Part shown: positions 18,702-28,228 of the stretch, piece by piece | How positions within the stretch are numbered: position 1 is the stretch's first letter | How the letters are laid out: each line of letters starts with the position of its first letter | Assembly: GCA_018823835.1 (NCBI GenBank) | Contig: JAHJHT010000009.1 | Location: forward strand, 62,001-126,000 | DNA: 64,000 bases | From: Alphaproteobacteria bacterium | Lineage (GTDB): Bacteria > Pseudomonadota > Alphaproteobacteria > Rhizobiales > Rhizobiaceae | Reading direction: 5' to 3' | Notes under the pieces: model-generated | The model's input: only the letters and a program-made list of their open reading frames with translations | What the model was told of the DNA's origin: nothing | Database searches by the model: none | Position numbers and translations under genes: made by a program

Positions 18702-21700
18702 ATGCGCTACCTGAAGCACTTCCTGAGACTGCTGCGCTACGCCTTCCTGGCGGTGCTGGCGCTCGCCTTCGGCGCCATCATCGTGCTGACGATGACCGAG
18801 CGCGGCCGCGACAACCTTGCCGGGCTGATCTCCGACTTCATCTCGACACCCGAGCAGTCGGTCAGGCTGCGCGGGATCGACGGCATCTGGACGGGCGAGC
18901 TGACGCTGGACAGCCTGGCGATCGGCGACAAGGAGGGCACGTGGCTCGTCGGACGCGGCGTCGCCGTCGACTGGTCGCCGCTTGCGCTGTTTTCGATGAC
19001 CTTCCGCGCCGAGCGGATCTTCGCCGAGCGGATCGAGGTCGCGCGGCTGCCGAAGGGCGCGGAGAAGAAGGCCGATGACGCAGCCTTCTCGCTGCCGGTC
19101 TCGCTGTCGCTGAAACAGATCGATCTGCCCGACATCGCCATCGGACCGGAACTCGCCGGCGGCGTTGCCGCGGTTGCGGCCAAGGGATCGCTCAGGGCCG
19201 ACGCCACGCCGCTCGAGATCGAGGCCGAGCTGAACGTCGCGCGCAGCGACGGCGGCGCCGGCAGCATCGACGCGTCGGTGCACTTCGTGCCCGACGAGAA
19301 CCGCATCGACATCGACGTCAACGGCTCGGAGCCGCAGGGCGGCATCATCGCCAACCTGCTGCAACTGCCGGACGCGCCGCCGGTCGAAATCCACATCTCG
19401 GGCGAGGGCCCGCTGGCCAACTGGCAAGGCAGCGGCACCTTCGCCGTCGACGGCACAGTGATAACGCGCGTCGAGGGACGCCACCAGCTGACCGACAAGG
19501 GCAGCGCCATCGAGGCCAAGGGCGACGGCGAGTTCCAGCGTTTCGTGCCGGAGAAGCTGCGGCCGCTGCTGTCGGGCAAGACGGTGTTCGACATTGCCGG
19601 CACGGCGACAAAGGCCGGCGGCGTCATCGTCGAGCGGGCGACGGTGGAGAGCAATGCGCTGCGCGGTTCGGCAAGCGGCTCGATCGACCCGGAAGGTGCC
19701 AGCGACTTTGCGCTGGAGGCAGCGGCGACCGGCGACGGCGTGCTCCTGTCCTTCGGCAGCGAGGAAAGCCCGATCGACATGGTGGTGAAGTCGGCGACCG
19801 TGCGGGCGCTTGGCGCCGGCAACGAGCCGAACCTCGACATCAGCGCGGTGATGGGCAGGGTCTCGACCAATTCGGCAGCGATCGACAATCTCAGCGTGAC
19901 GCTGCATTCGGACGCCTTCAACATTGCCGCCCGTACCGGTCCGGTGACAGGCCAGGCGACGGCCGCCGCGCTGACCATCGACAACCCGACGATCGCACCG
20001 CTGGTGGCCGGCAAGATCAGCGCCGGTTTCGCCGGTACGCTGAAGACGGACGCGCTGACTGTGACGGAAGGCTCGCTCAGCAGCGACGCACTGAACGGCG
20101 CTTTCGGCGGCGAGGTATCGCTCGCCAACGGCGCGATCCGGCTCGACATCGAGGCCGACGTGGCGTCGGTGGCGCTGCCCGCCGCGGTGCGCCCGGCGCT
20201 CGCCGAGCGCGTCGAACTCTCGGCGCGCTTCCTGCGCGACACCGAGGGTCATGTCTCGGCAGACCCGTTCTCGCTGACCTCGGGCGCGCTGGAGGCCAAG
20301 GGCACCATCCGCTCGGCCGACGAGAAGATCGACGCCACGATCAACGGTACGCTGTCCGACATCGGGCTGGTGGCGAAGGAGGCAAGCGGCGCGGTCGAGA
20401 TCGCGCTGAAGGCCGAGGGCGCGCTCAGCAAGCCGGATGTCTCGGTGACGGTGACGAGCGACAGCATCATGGCGGCCGGGCGCGAGATCGCCGGGTTGCG
20501 GCTCGAGGCCTCGGGCCGCGCCGACATAGACAACCCGGCGGCCGCCGTGTCGCTCAGCGGCACCGTGGGCGGTGAAAAGCTCGCCGGCAAGGCGTCGCTG
20601 TCAACGGCGGGCGCGCGGCGCGAGGTCAAGGACCTGTCGCTGTCGCTTGGCGACAACAGGATCGCCGGCGACCTTGTGCTGGACGAGAATTTCATGCCGC
20701 TCGGCACGGTCGACTTCCAGCTGCCGGACATCAGTTCGCTGGCGGCGCTGGCCGCCCAGACGGCCGAGGGCGACCTCAACGGAACGCTGACTTTCTCCGA
20801 AGAGGGCGGCAAGCCGCAGCTCGCCGTCGAGGCGCAGACGCAGGCACTGTCGCGCGGCGACATCACTGCGAGCAATGTCGACATCAGCGCCGTGGTCGCC
20901 GACTACATCGCGCAGCCGGCAGTAACCGGCACGGTGCGCGCCGGCACGGTGACATCGGGTACGACCGTGGTGAAGGATGTCGACGTCAAGCTCAGCCAGG
21001 ATGGCGGCTGGACCGGTTTCGACGGCGGCGCGACGGTGTCGGATATTCCGGCGCGGGCGGCCGGCCGGGTGCGGCTCGCCGACGGGCGAACGACGATCGA
21101 GCTCGACTCCGGCCGTGCGACCGTGCGCGGCGTCGAGGCGAAGCTGGCGCGGCCGACGACGGTGGAGATCGCCGACGGGACGACGACGCTAGACAGGCTG
21201 GCGCTCGACCTCGGAGGCGGCAGCGCGACCGTGTCGGGCACGGCGGGCAGCACGCTCGACCTCAACGCGACGGTGTCGGGCGTTCCCGCCTCGATCGCCA
21301 ATTCATTTGCGCCGGGGCTTTCGGCGGCCGGCACGGTGTCGGGCACCGCCAAGGTGACAGGCAAGCCCGCCGACCCGTCGGTCGGTTTTTCCATCGACTG
21401 GAAGGGCGCCCAGACGGCGCAGACGCGCGAAGCCGGCTTCGGCGCGATGAGCCTGACCACCAGCGGCGACTTCGCCGGCGGCAGGGTGACTTTCGACGCG
21501 ACGATCGGCGAGGGCTCGGGCCTCACGCTGAAGGGCGGCGGCTCGGTCGACACGCGGGCGCGCTCTCTGGCGCTCGATTTCGCGGGCGGCGTGCCCTTCG
21601 CCTTCCTGTCGGAACGGCTGGCGGCGCAGGGCCTGTCGCTGACGGGTGCCGCCGACGTGAACCTGTCGGTGAGCGGCGGGCTGAGCGCGCCGGTCATCAG

Positions 21701-22865
21701 CGGCACGGTGACAACGTCGGGCACGCGCATGGTGGCGGCGCGCATGGGCATCGCCATCAACGACATCAGCGCCGACGTGGCGCTCGCCAACGGCGTGGCG
21801 ACGGTGCGCTCGCTGAACGGCACGCTGTCGACCGGCGGCTCGATCTCGGCCTCGGGCACGGTCGGCATCGACCCGGCGCAGGGCCTGCCTGCCAACCTGG
21901 CCGTGAAGATCCGCGACGGGCGCTATACCGACGGGCGCGTCGTCACGGCGACGATGTCGGGCGACCTGACAGTGACGGGCCAGCTGTCGGCCTCGCCGAC
22001 GCTGGCAGGCACGATCGACCTTGGCCGCACGGTGATCACGGTGCCGGAAAAACTGCCCGGATCGCTGGCAGCGCTTGACGTCCAGCACAAGAACGCGACG
22101 GCCGCCGTGCAGGCACAGGACAGGGCGCTGTCGCCGGCCGAACCGGCGACAGGCAACAGGAGCGACCTCCTGCTCGACGTCACCGTCAACGCCAACAACC
22201 AGATTTTCGTGCAGGGCCGCGGCCTCGACGCCGAACTCGGCGGCAGGCTGAAGCTGACCGGATCGGCGAGCGCGCCGCAGGCGGTCGGCCGGTTCACGAT
22301 GACGCGCGGGCGGCTGTCCATCCTCGGCAAGCGGCTGGTCTTCTCGCGCGGCACCATCACCTTCTCGGGATCGCTGGTGCCCTATCTCGACCTGGCCGCC
22401 GATTCGACCTCCGGGGACACGACGGTGACCGTGACGGTATCGGGCCCGGCCAACGACCCGCGCTTCAGCTTCACGTCGAACCCGGCGCTGCCGGAGGAAG
22501 AGGTGCTGGCGCAGCTGATCTTCGGCAGCTCGATGTCGAACCTGTCGCCGCTGCAGATCGTGCAGCTCGCCGACGCGGCAGCACAGCTCGCCGGCGGCGG
22601 CGGCACCAGCACGCTGCTCGAATCGCTGCGCTCGACGATCGGCGTGGACGACCTCGACGTGCGCACGACCGAGGACGGATCGACCGCCGTGACGGCCGGA
22701 AAGTACCTCAACGACCGCACCTACCTGTCGATCGAGAAGGGCGACAAGGCGGGCTCCGGCAAGGCGACGATCGACCTCCGCGTCGGGCGCGGCGTGAAGC
22801 TGCGCGGCCAGGCGACAGACGGCGGCGAGGCCAAGGCCGGCATTTTCTACGAGCGCGAATACTAG
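18702..22865 (+). CDS. tamB: Translocation/assembly module protein TamB (DUF490, bridge-like lipid transport fold)
   Basis: A 1387-residue, very long beta-rich protein with one N-terminal inner-membrane helix (about residues 10-30) and no further helices. The middle is a run of repetitive beta strands rich in Gly, Thr, Ala and Asp, as expected for the hydrophobic groove of the AsmA/TamB superfamily. The C-terminal 350 residues match the TamB (DUF490) domain: GRFTMTRGRLSILGKRLVF, then NPALPEEEVLAQLIFG. It spans the periplasm and partners TamA. It begins two bases after the tamA stop, so the pair is translationally coupled. Confidence 0.94.
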   Translation: MRYLKHFLRLLRYAFLAVLALAFGAIIVLTMTERGRDNLAGLISDFISTPEQSVRLRGIDGIWTGELTLDSLAIGDKEGTWLVGRGVAVDWSPLALFSMTFRAERIFAERIEVARLPKGAEKKADDAAFSLPVSLSLKQIDLPDIAIGPELAGGVAAVAAKGSLRADATPLEIEAELNVARSDGGAGSIDASVHFVPDENRIDIDVNGSEPQGGIIANLLQLPDAPPVEIHISGEGPLANWQGSGTFAVDGTVITRVEGRHQLTDKGSAIEAKGDGEFQRFVPEKLRPLLSGKTVFDIAGTATKAGGVIVERATVESNALRGSASGSIDPEGASDFALEAAATGDGVLLSFGSEESPIDMVVKSATVRALGAGNEPNLDISAVMGRVSTNSAAIDNLSVTLHSDAFNIAARTGPVTGQATAAALTIDNPTIAPLVAGKISAGFAGTLKTDALTVTEGSLSSDALNGAFGGEVSLANGAIRLDIEADVASVALPAAVRPALAERVELSARFLRDTEGHVSADPFSLTSGALEAKGTIRSADEKIDATINGTLSDIGLVAKEASGAVEIALKAEGALSKPDVSVTVTSDSIMAAGREIAGLRLEASGRADIDNPAAAVSLSGTVGGEKLAGKASLSTAGARREVKDLSLSLGDNRIAGDLVLDENFMPLGTVDFQLPDISSLAALAAQTAEGDLNGTLTFSEEGGKPQLAVEAQTQALSRGDITASNVDISAVVADYIAQPAVTGTVRAGTVTSGTTVVKDVDVKLSQDGGWTGFDGGATVSDIPARAAGRVRLADGRTTIELDSGRATVRGVEAKLARPTTVEIADGTTTLDRLALDLGGGSATVSGTAGSTLDLNATVSGVPASIANSFAPGLSAAGTVSGTAKVTGKPADPSVGFSIDWKGAQTAQTREAGFGAMSLTTSGDFAGGRVTFDATIGEGSGLTLKGGGSVDTRARSLALDFAGGVPFAFLSERLAAQGLSLTGAADVNLSVSGGLSAPVISGTVTTSGTRMVAARMGIAINDISADVALANGVATVRSLNGTLSTGGSISASGTVGIDPAQGLPANLAVKIRDGRYTDGRVVTATMSGDLTVTGQLSASPTLAGTIDLGRTVITVPEKLPGSLAALDVQHKNATAAVQAQDRALSPAEPATGNRSDLLLDVTVNANNQIFVQGRGLDAELGGRLKLTGSASAPQAVGRFTMTRGRLSILGKRLVFSRGTITFSGSLVPYLDLAADSTSGDTTVTVTVSGPANDPRFSFTSNPALPEEEVLAQLIFGSSMSNLSPLQIVQLADAAAQLAGGGGTSTLLESLRSTIGVDDLDVRTTEDGSTAVTAGKYLNDRTYLSIEKGDKAGSGKATIDLRVGRGVKLRGQATDGGEAKAGIFYEREY

Positions 22866-23048
22866 GGCGTAGACTCACGAGCACGCTGCGCGGTGACGGA
22901 GAGCCCGTTACAGGTCGATCTTCCAAGTCGGTCAGGGCCGGGGTCGCTTCCGGAATGGGCCAACAGACGACAATCGGCCCCGAACCCGGCAACCCAAACC
23001 CATCCCCGGCCTGGTCTTGCGTTACTCCGTTCCTGCTTTGCTGCCCTG

Positions 23049-25052
23049 TCAGTTGAGCGGCAGCTTCACTCTCACGGCTGCGCCGTAGCTCTCGAATCCG
23101 TCGGCTCCGATGCCGTCATAGAAGGCTTCGCCGGTCACCGCGAAGCCATTGGCATTGCGGAGCGAAAGGCCACCTTCGACGCGGGCACGCAAGGCGGCGC
23201 CAGAGCCCGCCGGAAGGCCGGTCGTCAGGTCGACAATCCCGGCCTTGTCGAAGTCCCAGATACCCTTGACGGCGAAGCTCGGCTCAAGCTCCATTCCGTT
23301 GTGCTCAAAGGAATAGCTGACCTCCGGTCCGAAGGTCAGGCGTCCCAGCGAAACCGTCTGACCGGGGATTATGTTACCAAGGCTGTCGCTATAGCCTTTC
23401 TGGGTCTCCGCGAAATAGATCGTCGAAAGCTGCGGGCTGAACCGCCAGTTGCCCTTCTCGAAATCCCCGGTCAACTGACCCCTGGCCAGCCAGCGATCCG
23501 TGTCGAAGTCGTCGGTGTAGAGCCCGAGCGGATCGACGTGGTTGGCGGACTGCCCCCAAGCCACACGCCCATCGAACAGCACGTTCTGATGCAGCCGCGC
23601 CACGACATAGGGTCCGGCCATCCACCCCAGTCCGTCAGCCGCAACTCCCTCGATCGTGTCCTTTTCGTTCATCCAGTCCAGCTGGGCCAGAAAACCGACC
23701 AGAAATGACGGGTTGATGAGATAGTCAGCGCCAAAGTAGAGCAACCCAAATTCGCTCTCACGGGTCTCGTCATCGACATGAGCCCAATTGCCCTTGACCC
23801 AGACATCGACGTCAGGAGGCAGATCACTCGACTGTCCGCCCGGTTGCTCTGCCGCCGCCGCGATCTCGCTCTGGCTGGCCGCGAAGGCAAGTCTGAAGTG
23901 ATCGACGCCGCCATTGGCGACAATGCCTAGCGGCAAGCCGGAGTTGCCGGCTTCACCCCGCCGGGACAGGCGTTCAACCAGGCTGGGTTCCGACGACGTG
24001 ATCAGGTCGGCGCGGCGTGAAAGGAAGTTGGCGATCACGCGCTGCGTCCGCGTGACGCCGAAATCCTCATCGCGTACGCTTGCGAAGGTGCAGGTGACGA
24101 CCTCGTTGTCGTCCAGATCGATCATCACTTCGCGAGCCCCGACGTCATAGGTCGGGCTGTCATCGCCGTCGCAGCTTATGGCATCGAGCCGCCAGCCCGC
24201 GACCTCGTCTTCGGTGACGGTAATGTTGCCGCGGGAGACAATTGTCGGCAGAGAGCTGCCCGTGCTGCCGATCGTTGTGATCGACAAGCCGTTGAGGACC
24301 GGGGCGTTTGAGGCAAAGGTGAAGGTGCCGTCGCTCGCAATCGCCGATGAGGTGGTCTTGACGATGGTGATGGTGCCGGTCTCCGCCACATCGGTGACGG
24401 TCACGGTGATGGTCTGCGCGTGGGTGCCGCCATCGGCGTCCGACGCGGTAACCTCGACAGCATAGGTATTGTCGCCACCAGAATCCGTTGGCCTCTCGAA
24501 GTCCGGTGCCGAATTGAAAGTGAGGACGCCCGAATTGCGGCCGATGGAGAATTCGCCACCATCGGCGCCGCCGGTAACCGAGAAGGTAGGCTCGCCGCCA
24601 TCCGCATCGGTCGCAGTAACCGTGGTGACCGCCGTCTGGTTCTCGGCCGCGTTGACCGCAGCCGCATCCCCGCCGCCATTGGATCTGATAACCGGATTGA
24701 AGTTGTTGGGACAGGCTAGAGCGGCCTGAGTGTACTCTTCCGCGTTTGCGGTAATCGAAGTCGATCCGTCGCATTTATATATGACTTCGATATTTTTGAC
24801 CGTGCCGTAGTCCGGATCGCCGCAAAGAGAATTTGCAACGCTGAACGAGCAATTGATCAGACCGTTACATTGGAGAGCGACTGCGCTTGTTGCATCGCAA
24901 GTCAAGCCCGGATTGCTCAGCGTGCCGTAAGTCGCCTTTGTGATGGAGATCTCAGCCTGAGCAGTATTTACAGCGGCCACAATCAGTCCCAGGGCCACGA
25001 AAATTGATCGACAACGCCGGATTCCGTAAATTCTATCACTGCTCCCCGCCAA
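23049..25052 (-). CDS. Autotransporter-like surface protein with lectin-like, cadherin-like and prealbumin-like domains
   Basis: A 667-residue secreted protein. A signal peptide ends near residue 33 (AVNTAQA). Residues 35-95 resemble a SUEL-type (galactose/rhamnose-binding) lectin domain: ITKATYG, cysteines at 52, 62, 68, 77 and 94, CGDPDYGTVKNIEVIYKC. Residues 130-222 look cadherin-like (TVTATDADGGEPTFSV, NTYAVEVTASDADGG). Residues 225-326 look like a SpaA/prealbumin fold (TITIVKTTS, VVTCTFASV). From about 390 to the end is a 12-strand autotransporter beta-domain (VDVWVKGNWAHVDD, GPYVVARL). It probably displays an adhesin at the cell surface. The start is TTG 25052 with GGAGAAGAA upstream. 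GC content looks lower than in the neighbours, which may mean acquisition. Confidence 0.8.
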   Translation of the reverse strand: MAGSSDRIYGIRRCRSIFVALGLIVAAVNTAQAEISITKATYGTLSNPGLTCDATSAVALQCNGLINCSFSVANSLCGDPDYGTVKNIEVIYKCDGSTSITANAEEYTQAALACPNNFNPVIRSNGGGDAAAVNAAENQTAVTTVTATDADGGEPTFSVTGGADGGEFSIGRNSGVLTFNSAPDFERPTDSGGDNTYAVEVTASDADGGTHAQTITVTVTDVAETGTITIVKTTSSAIASDGTFTFASNAPVLNGLSITTIGSTGSSLPTIVSRGNITVTEDEVAGWRLDAISCDGDDSPTYDVGAREVMIDLDDNEVVTCTFASVRDEDFGVTRTQRVIANFLSRRADLITSSEPSLVERLSRRGEAGNSGLPLGIVANGGVDHFRLAFAASQSEIAAAAEQPGGQSSDLPPDVDVWVKGNWAHVDDETRESEFGLLYFGADYLINPSFLVGFLAQLDWMNEKDTIEGVAADGLGWMAGPYVVARLHQNVLFDGRVAWGQSANHVDPLGLYTDDFDTDRWLARGQLTGDFEKGNWRFSPQLSTIYFAETQKGYSDSLGNIIPGQTVSLGRLTFGPEVSYSFEHNGMELEPSFAVKGIWDFDKAGIVDLTTGLPAGSGAALRARVEGGLSLRNANGFAVTGEAFYDGIGADGFESYGAAVRVKLPLN

Positions 25053-25120
25053 GGGTTCTTCTCCCCGCGCCGGCCTGATCGAATTGGGTTCCAGCTATGA
25101 GTCACTTGCTGTTGCCATGG

Positions 25121-25135
25121 TTAACGAGCGGTTAA
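25121..25135 (-). promoter_or_regulatory. CtrA-like binding site upstream of the autotransporter gene
   Basis: On the minus strand the sequence reads TTAA-N7-TTAACCAT, which matches both the full CtrA consensus TTAA-N7-TTAA and the extended half-site TTAACCAT used in alphaproteobacteria. It lies 69 bp before the TTG start of the autotransporter-like gene, where it could overlap a promoter. The match is seen directly; regulation by the cell-cycle regulator CtrA is inferred. Confidence 0.5.
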
Positions 25136-25354
25136 GCCGGGCGGCACGAAGTCGACATGCCGTGGGGGGACCTAGCCAGGCCGGGCACCGGCTGCTAGTG
25201 TGGCTCAGTGACTTGGCGCTGTCCGGAAGGACGCAATTGTCTCAACACAATCGGCTGACACGATTCTCTCCGGAATCTCCGGTCGGGTACCAATTTTGCG
25301 CCAAGATTGTCGCATTCGCGCACACTGCACTCCGGTCAAAGTTGCACATTTCAA

Positions 25355-25372
25355 GCCGAATTCGCATTCGGC
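25355..25372. promoter_or_regulatory. Perfect 7-bp inverted repeat before the peptide ABC operon promoter
   Basis: The arms GCCGAAT and ATTCGGC flank the spacer TCGC. The repeat ends five bases before a TTGACA -35 hexamer, so a bound regulator could activate or repress that promoter. No regulator gene lies next to the operon. Confidence 0.4.
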
Positions 25373-25377
25373 GAGCT

Positions 25378-25406
25378 TTGACATCGATAACCGGATGCTG
25401 AATTGT
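25378..25406 (+). promoter_or_regulatory. Putative sigma70 promoter of the peptide ABC operon
   Basis: A consensus -35 TTGACA (25378-25383) is followed after 17 bases by AATTGT (25401-25406), a weak but acceptable -10 for this GC-rich background. It lies 34 bp before the ATG of the substrate-binding protein gene. Transcription start is inferred only. Confidence 0.45.
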
Positions 25407-25439
25407 AATGGGCAGAAAGCCTAACAACGGGAGAACTAC

Positions 25440-27092
25440 ATGACGTTTTATAAGAGTAATGGGGATCGCGTTCCGGATCACATCGTGAAGATGGCCGAAG
25501 ACGCAAAGGCTGGCGGCATGGACCGCCGCGAATTTCTTGCCATGGCGAGCGTTTTCGGCGCTTCGACCGCAATGGCCTACGGCCTGCTCGGACTCGCCGC
25601 GCCGACCGAGGCGCTGGCCCAGGAAGAGCCCAAGAAGGGCGGCGTCCTCAAGGTCGCCATGGTGGTCAAGGATCCCAAGGATCCGCGTACGGCCGACTGG
25701 TCCGAAATCGCCAATGCGCAGCGCCAGACGCTGGAGCCGCTGGTCAAGTACACCCGCGACTTCACCTTCAAGCCCTATCTCATCGAGAGCTGGGACGTGA
25801 ATGACGACGCCACCGAATACGTGCTGCATGTCCGCCCGGGCGTGACCTGGACGAATGGCGACACCTTCAACGCCGATGACGTGGTCTTCAACTTCACGCG
25901 CTGGGCCGACAAGAGCGCCGAGGGCAACTCGATGCCGGGCCGTCTCGGCACGATTGTCGACGAAGCCTCGGGCAAGCTGCGCGAGGGCGCGGTGACGAAG
26001 GTCGACGACATGACGGTCAAGCTCAGCCTGACCAAGTCCGACATCGCGCTCATCCCGAGCCTGTGCGACTACCCCGCACTGATCGTCCATCGTTCGTTCG
26101 ACGAGACGGGCGCAGACTTCGTCAAGAACCCGATCGGCACCGGTCCGTTCGAGCTGGTTTCCTACGACGTCGGCCAGAAGGTGGTCTACAAGCGTCGCGA
26201 GGACGGCAAGTGGTGGGACGGCGAGGTCTATCTCGACGGCGTCGAGTTCATTGACTACGGCACCGATCCGTCGGCCATGGTCTCGGCCTACGAATCCGGC
26301 GAGGTCCACACCAACCACGAGACGACCGCCGACTACGTGTCGATCCTCGAGGGCGTCGGCGCCGATACGTCGGAAGTCGTCACTGCCTCGACCATCGTGG
26401 CGCGCACCAACGTCAACAACAAGCCGTATGACGACCAGAAGGTGCGCAACGCGCTGCAGCTCGCGGTCGACAATGCGACGGTGCTGGCGCTCGGCTACGG
26501 CAATGCCGGCGAGCCGGCGGAAAACCATCACGTCTGCCCGATTCATCCGGAATATGCCGAGCTTCCCAAGGTCGCGCGCGACCTCGAGAAGGCCAAGGCC
26601 CTGATGACCGAAGCCGGCCAGATGGACTACGAGCACGAACTGATCACGGTCGACGAGGACTGGCACAAGAACACCGGCGACACCATCGCCGCGCAGCTTC
26701 GCGAAGCCGGCTTCAACGTCAAGCGTACCGTGCTGCCGGGTTCGACCTTCTGGAACGACTGGACCAAGTACCCGTACTCGATGACCAACTGGAACATGCG
26801 CCCGCTGGGCGTCCAGGTGCTGGCCATCGCGTACCGCACGGGCGAGGCCTGGAACGAGGCGGGCTATTCCAATCCCGAGCTCGACGAGAAGATCGGCCAG
26901 GCGCTTTCGATCGCCGACGCCGAGAAGCGCAAGGTGCTGATGGCCGACATCGAGAAGATCATGCAGGACTCGGGCATCATCATCCAGCCGTACTGGCGCA
27001 AGCTGTACAACAGCTCGATGCCGGAGGTGAAAAACCACGGCATGCACCCGACCTTCGAACATGACTTCGGCAAGGTCTGGCTGAACGCTTGA
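25440..27092 (+). CDS. ABC transporter substrate-binding protein, dipeptide/oligopeptide (SBP family 5), Tat-exported
   Basis: A 550-residue periplasmic solute receptor of the DppA/OppA class (SBP_bac_5). The N terminus has a twin-arginine signal ([15 protein letters not shown] at residues 28-42) followed by a hydrophobic stretch to about residue 60, indicating export of a folded protein. Family features include [24 protein letters not shown] (shown here only in part: the ESW and LRxGVxWxxGxxFxADDV-like region at 115-150) and a C-terminal WRKLY segment. The ligand could be peptides or another amide or opine-like compound. GGGAGAACTAC precedes the ATG. Two permease genes and a fused ATPase gene follow. 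Confidence 0.92.
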   Translation: MTFYKSNGDRVPDHIVKMAEDAKAGGMDRREFLAMASVFGASTAMAYGLLGLAAPTEALAQEEPKKGGVLKVAMVVKDPKDPRTADWSEIANAQRQTLEPLVKYTRDFTFKPYLIESWDVNDDATEYVLHVRPGVTWTNGDTFNADDVVFNFTRWADKSAEGNSMPGRLGTIVDEASGKLREGAVTKVDDMTVKLSLTKSDIALIPSLCDYPALIVHRSFDETGADFVKNPIGTGPFELVSYDVGQKVVYKRREDGKWWDGEVYLDGVEFIDYGTDPSAMVSAYESGEVHTNHETTADYVSILEGVGADTSEVVTASTIVARTNVNNKPYDDQKVRNALQLAVDNATVLALGYGNAGEPAENHHVCPIHPEYAELPKVARDLEKAKALMTEAGQMDYEHELITVDEDWHKNTGDTIAAQLREAGFNVKRTVLPGSTFWNDWTKYPYSMTNWNMRPLGVQVLAIAYRTGEAWNEAGYSNPELDEKIGQALSIADAEKRKVLMADIEKIMQDSGIIIQPYWRKLYNSSMPEVKNHGMHPTFEHDFGKVWLNA

Positions 27093-27104
27093 TCCTGACG
27101 CGAG

Positions 27105-27132
27105 ACGGGAGGGGCCCAACGGCCCCTCCCGT
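27105..27132 (+). terminator. Strong hairpin between substrate-binding protein and permease genes
   Basis: A perfect 12-bp stem (ACGGGAGGGGCC / GGCCCCTCCCGT) with loop CAAC sits 12 bp after the stop codon. There is no T-tract, so it is more likely a transcript-stabilising or partial-readthrough element that keeps the binding protein more abundant than the permeases, as known for many ABC operons. Confidence 0.6.
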
Positions 27133-27179
27133 TGCTCCGGAGTAGTTACCCCAACCCGAACGGCAGGGGGGCCGATCGC

Positions 27180-28217
27180 ATGCTTTCATTCGTAGCTCGA
27201 CGCATGGGCACCATGATCCTGACCATGCTGTGCCTGACCATGGTTGTCTTCTTCATGGTCAACCTCGAGCCGAACCTTCGGAAGCTGTCGATAAGCCAGC
27301 TCGACATGCGCTCGTCGGACGAGCACATCGAAAGCTGGCTGGTCAAGAACGGCTACCGGCAGAACTTCTTCGTGCGCTACGGGCAATGGCTCGGCGTATG
27401 GCCCAAATACCCCAAGATCGATGCCGAAACGGGCGAGGCCACCTCGCGCTTCAGCTTCTGCGACGAGCCGGCCGAGACACGCTTTTCGGGCGTCATCCAG
27501 GGCGATTTCGGCTGTTCCACCAAATTCAAGACCACGGTCGCGGCAAAGCTGTTCCCGGCACTTGGCGCCACCGGCATCCTGATGTTCTGGGTGATGGTGA
27601 CGATGGTGCCCATCGCCCTGCTGATAGGGATACTGGCCGGCATGCGGGAGGGCACCCGCACGGACCGAACGCTGTCGGTTGCGGCGATCGCCACGACGGC
27701 GACGCCGGAATATGTCTCCGGCGTCATCTTCACCGTTATCTTCGCCTCGTGGCTCGGCTGGCTGAACGGCTCGGCCGCCAGCGCCACCGGCAAGGGCATC
27801 ACCTTCTACAATTTCACGCTGCCGGTGATGACGATGGCGATCTACGGCATCGGCTACATCGCGCGCATGACGCGGGCCTCGATGGTCGAGGTGATGACGC
27901 AGCAATATATCCGCACGGCGCGGCTGAAGGGGCTCAGCTTCTCGAGCGTGGTCATCAAGCACGCGCTGCGCAACGCGCTGATCGCGCCCTTCACCGTCAT
28001 CATGCTGCAGTTTCCGTGGCTGCTGACCGGCGTCGTCATCGTCGAGGTGATGTTCCGCTACCAGGGCTTCGGCTTCACGCTGGTTGAGGCGGCCGGCAAC
28101 AACGACATCGACCTTCTGCTCGGCTGTTCGCTGGTGTCGGTGTTCATCGTGCTCCTGACGCAGCTGATCTCTGATGTCGGCTACGCCTATCTCAACCCAC
28201 GCATCAGAGTTCAGTAG
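27180..28217 (+). CDS. ABC transporter permease (DppB/OppB type)
   Basis: A 345-residue inner-membrane permease with an N-terminal helix (ARRMGTMILTMLCLTMVVFF) and the BPD_transp_1 core, including the cytoplasmic EAA-like segment QQYIRTARLKGLSFSSVVIKHALRNAL seen in parts at about residues 240-265. Between the first helix and the core lies a roughly 80-residue periplasmic stretch containing two cysteines. ATG 27180 is preceded by CAGGGGGGCC. It pairs with the second permease, whose gene starts 11 bp after this stop. Confidence 0.92.
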   Translation: MLSFVARRMGTMILTMLCLTMVVFFMVNLEPNLRKLSISQLDMRSSDEHIESWLVKNGYRQNFFVRYGQWLGVWPKYPKIDAETGEATSRFSFCDEPAETRFSGVIQGDFGCSTKFKTTVAAKLFPALGATGILMFWVMVTMVPIALLIGILAGMREGTRTDRTLSVAAIATTATPEYVSGVIFTVIFASWLGWLNGSAASATGKGITFYNFTLPVMTMAIYGIGYIARMTRASMVEVMTQQYIRTARLKGLSFSSVVIKHALRNALIAPFTVIMLQFPWLLTGVVIVEVMFRYQGFGFTLVEAAGNNDIDLLLGCSLVSVFIVLLTQLISDVGYAYLNPRIRVQ

Positions 28218-28228
28218 GGGGCCGGGCG

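Larger units (their letters stand above)
25053..25439. other. 387-bp divergent intergenic region between the autotransporter and the peptide ABC operon
   Basis: No convincing gene lies here. It holds a CtrA-like site near its left side, a perfect 7-bp inverted repeat, a sigma70-like promoter towards the ABC operon, and several short AT-richer stretches. An open frame at 25084-25401 on the plus strand has no family resemblance and no ribosome binding site. Confidence 0.6.
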
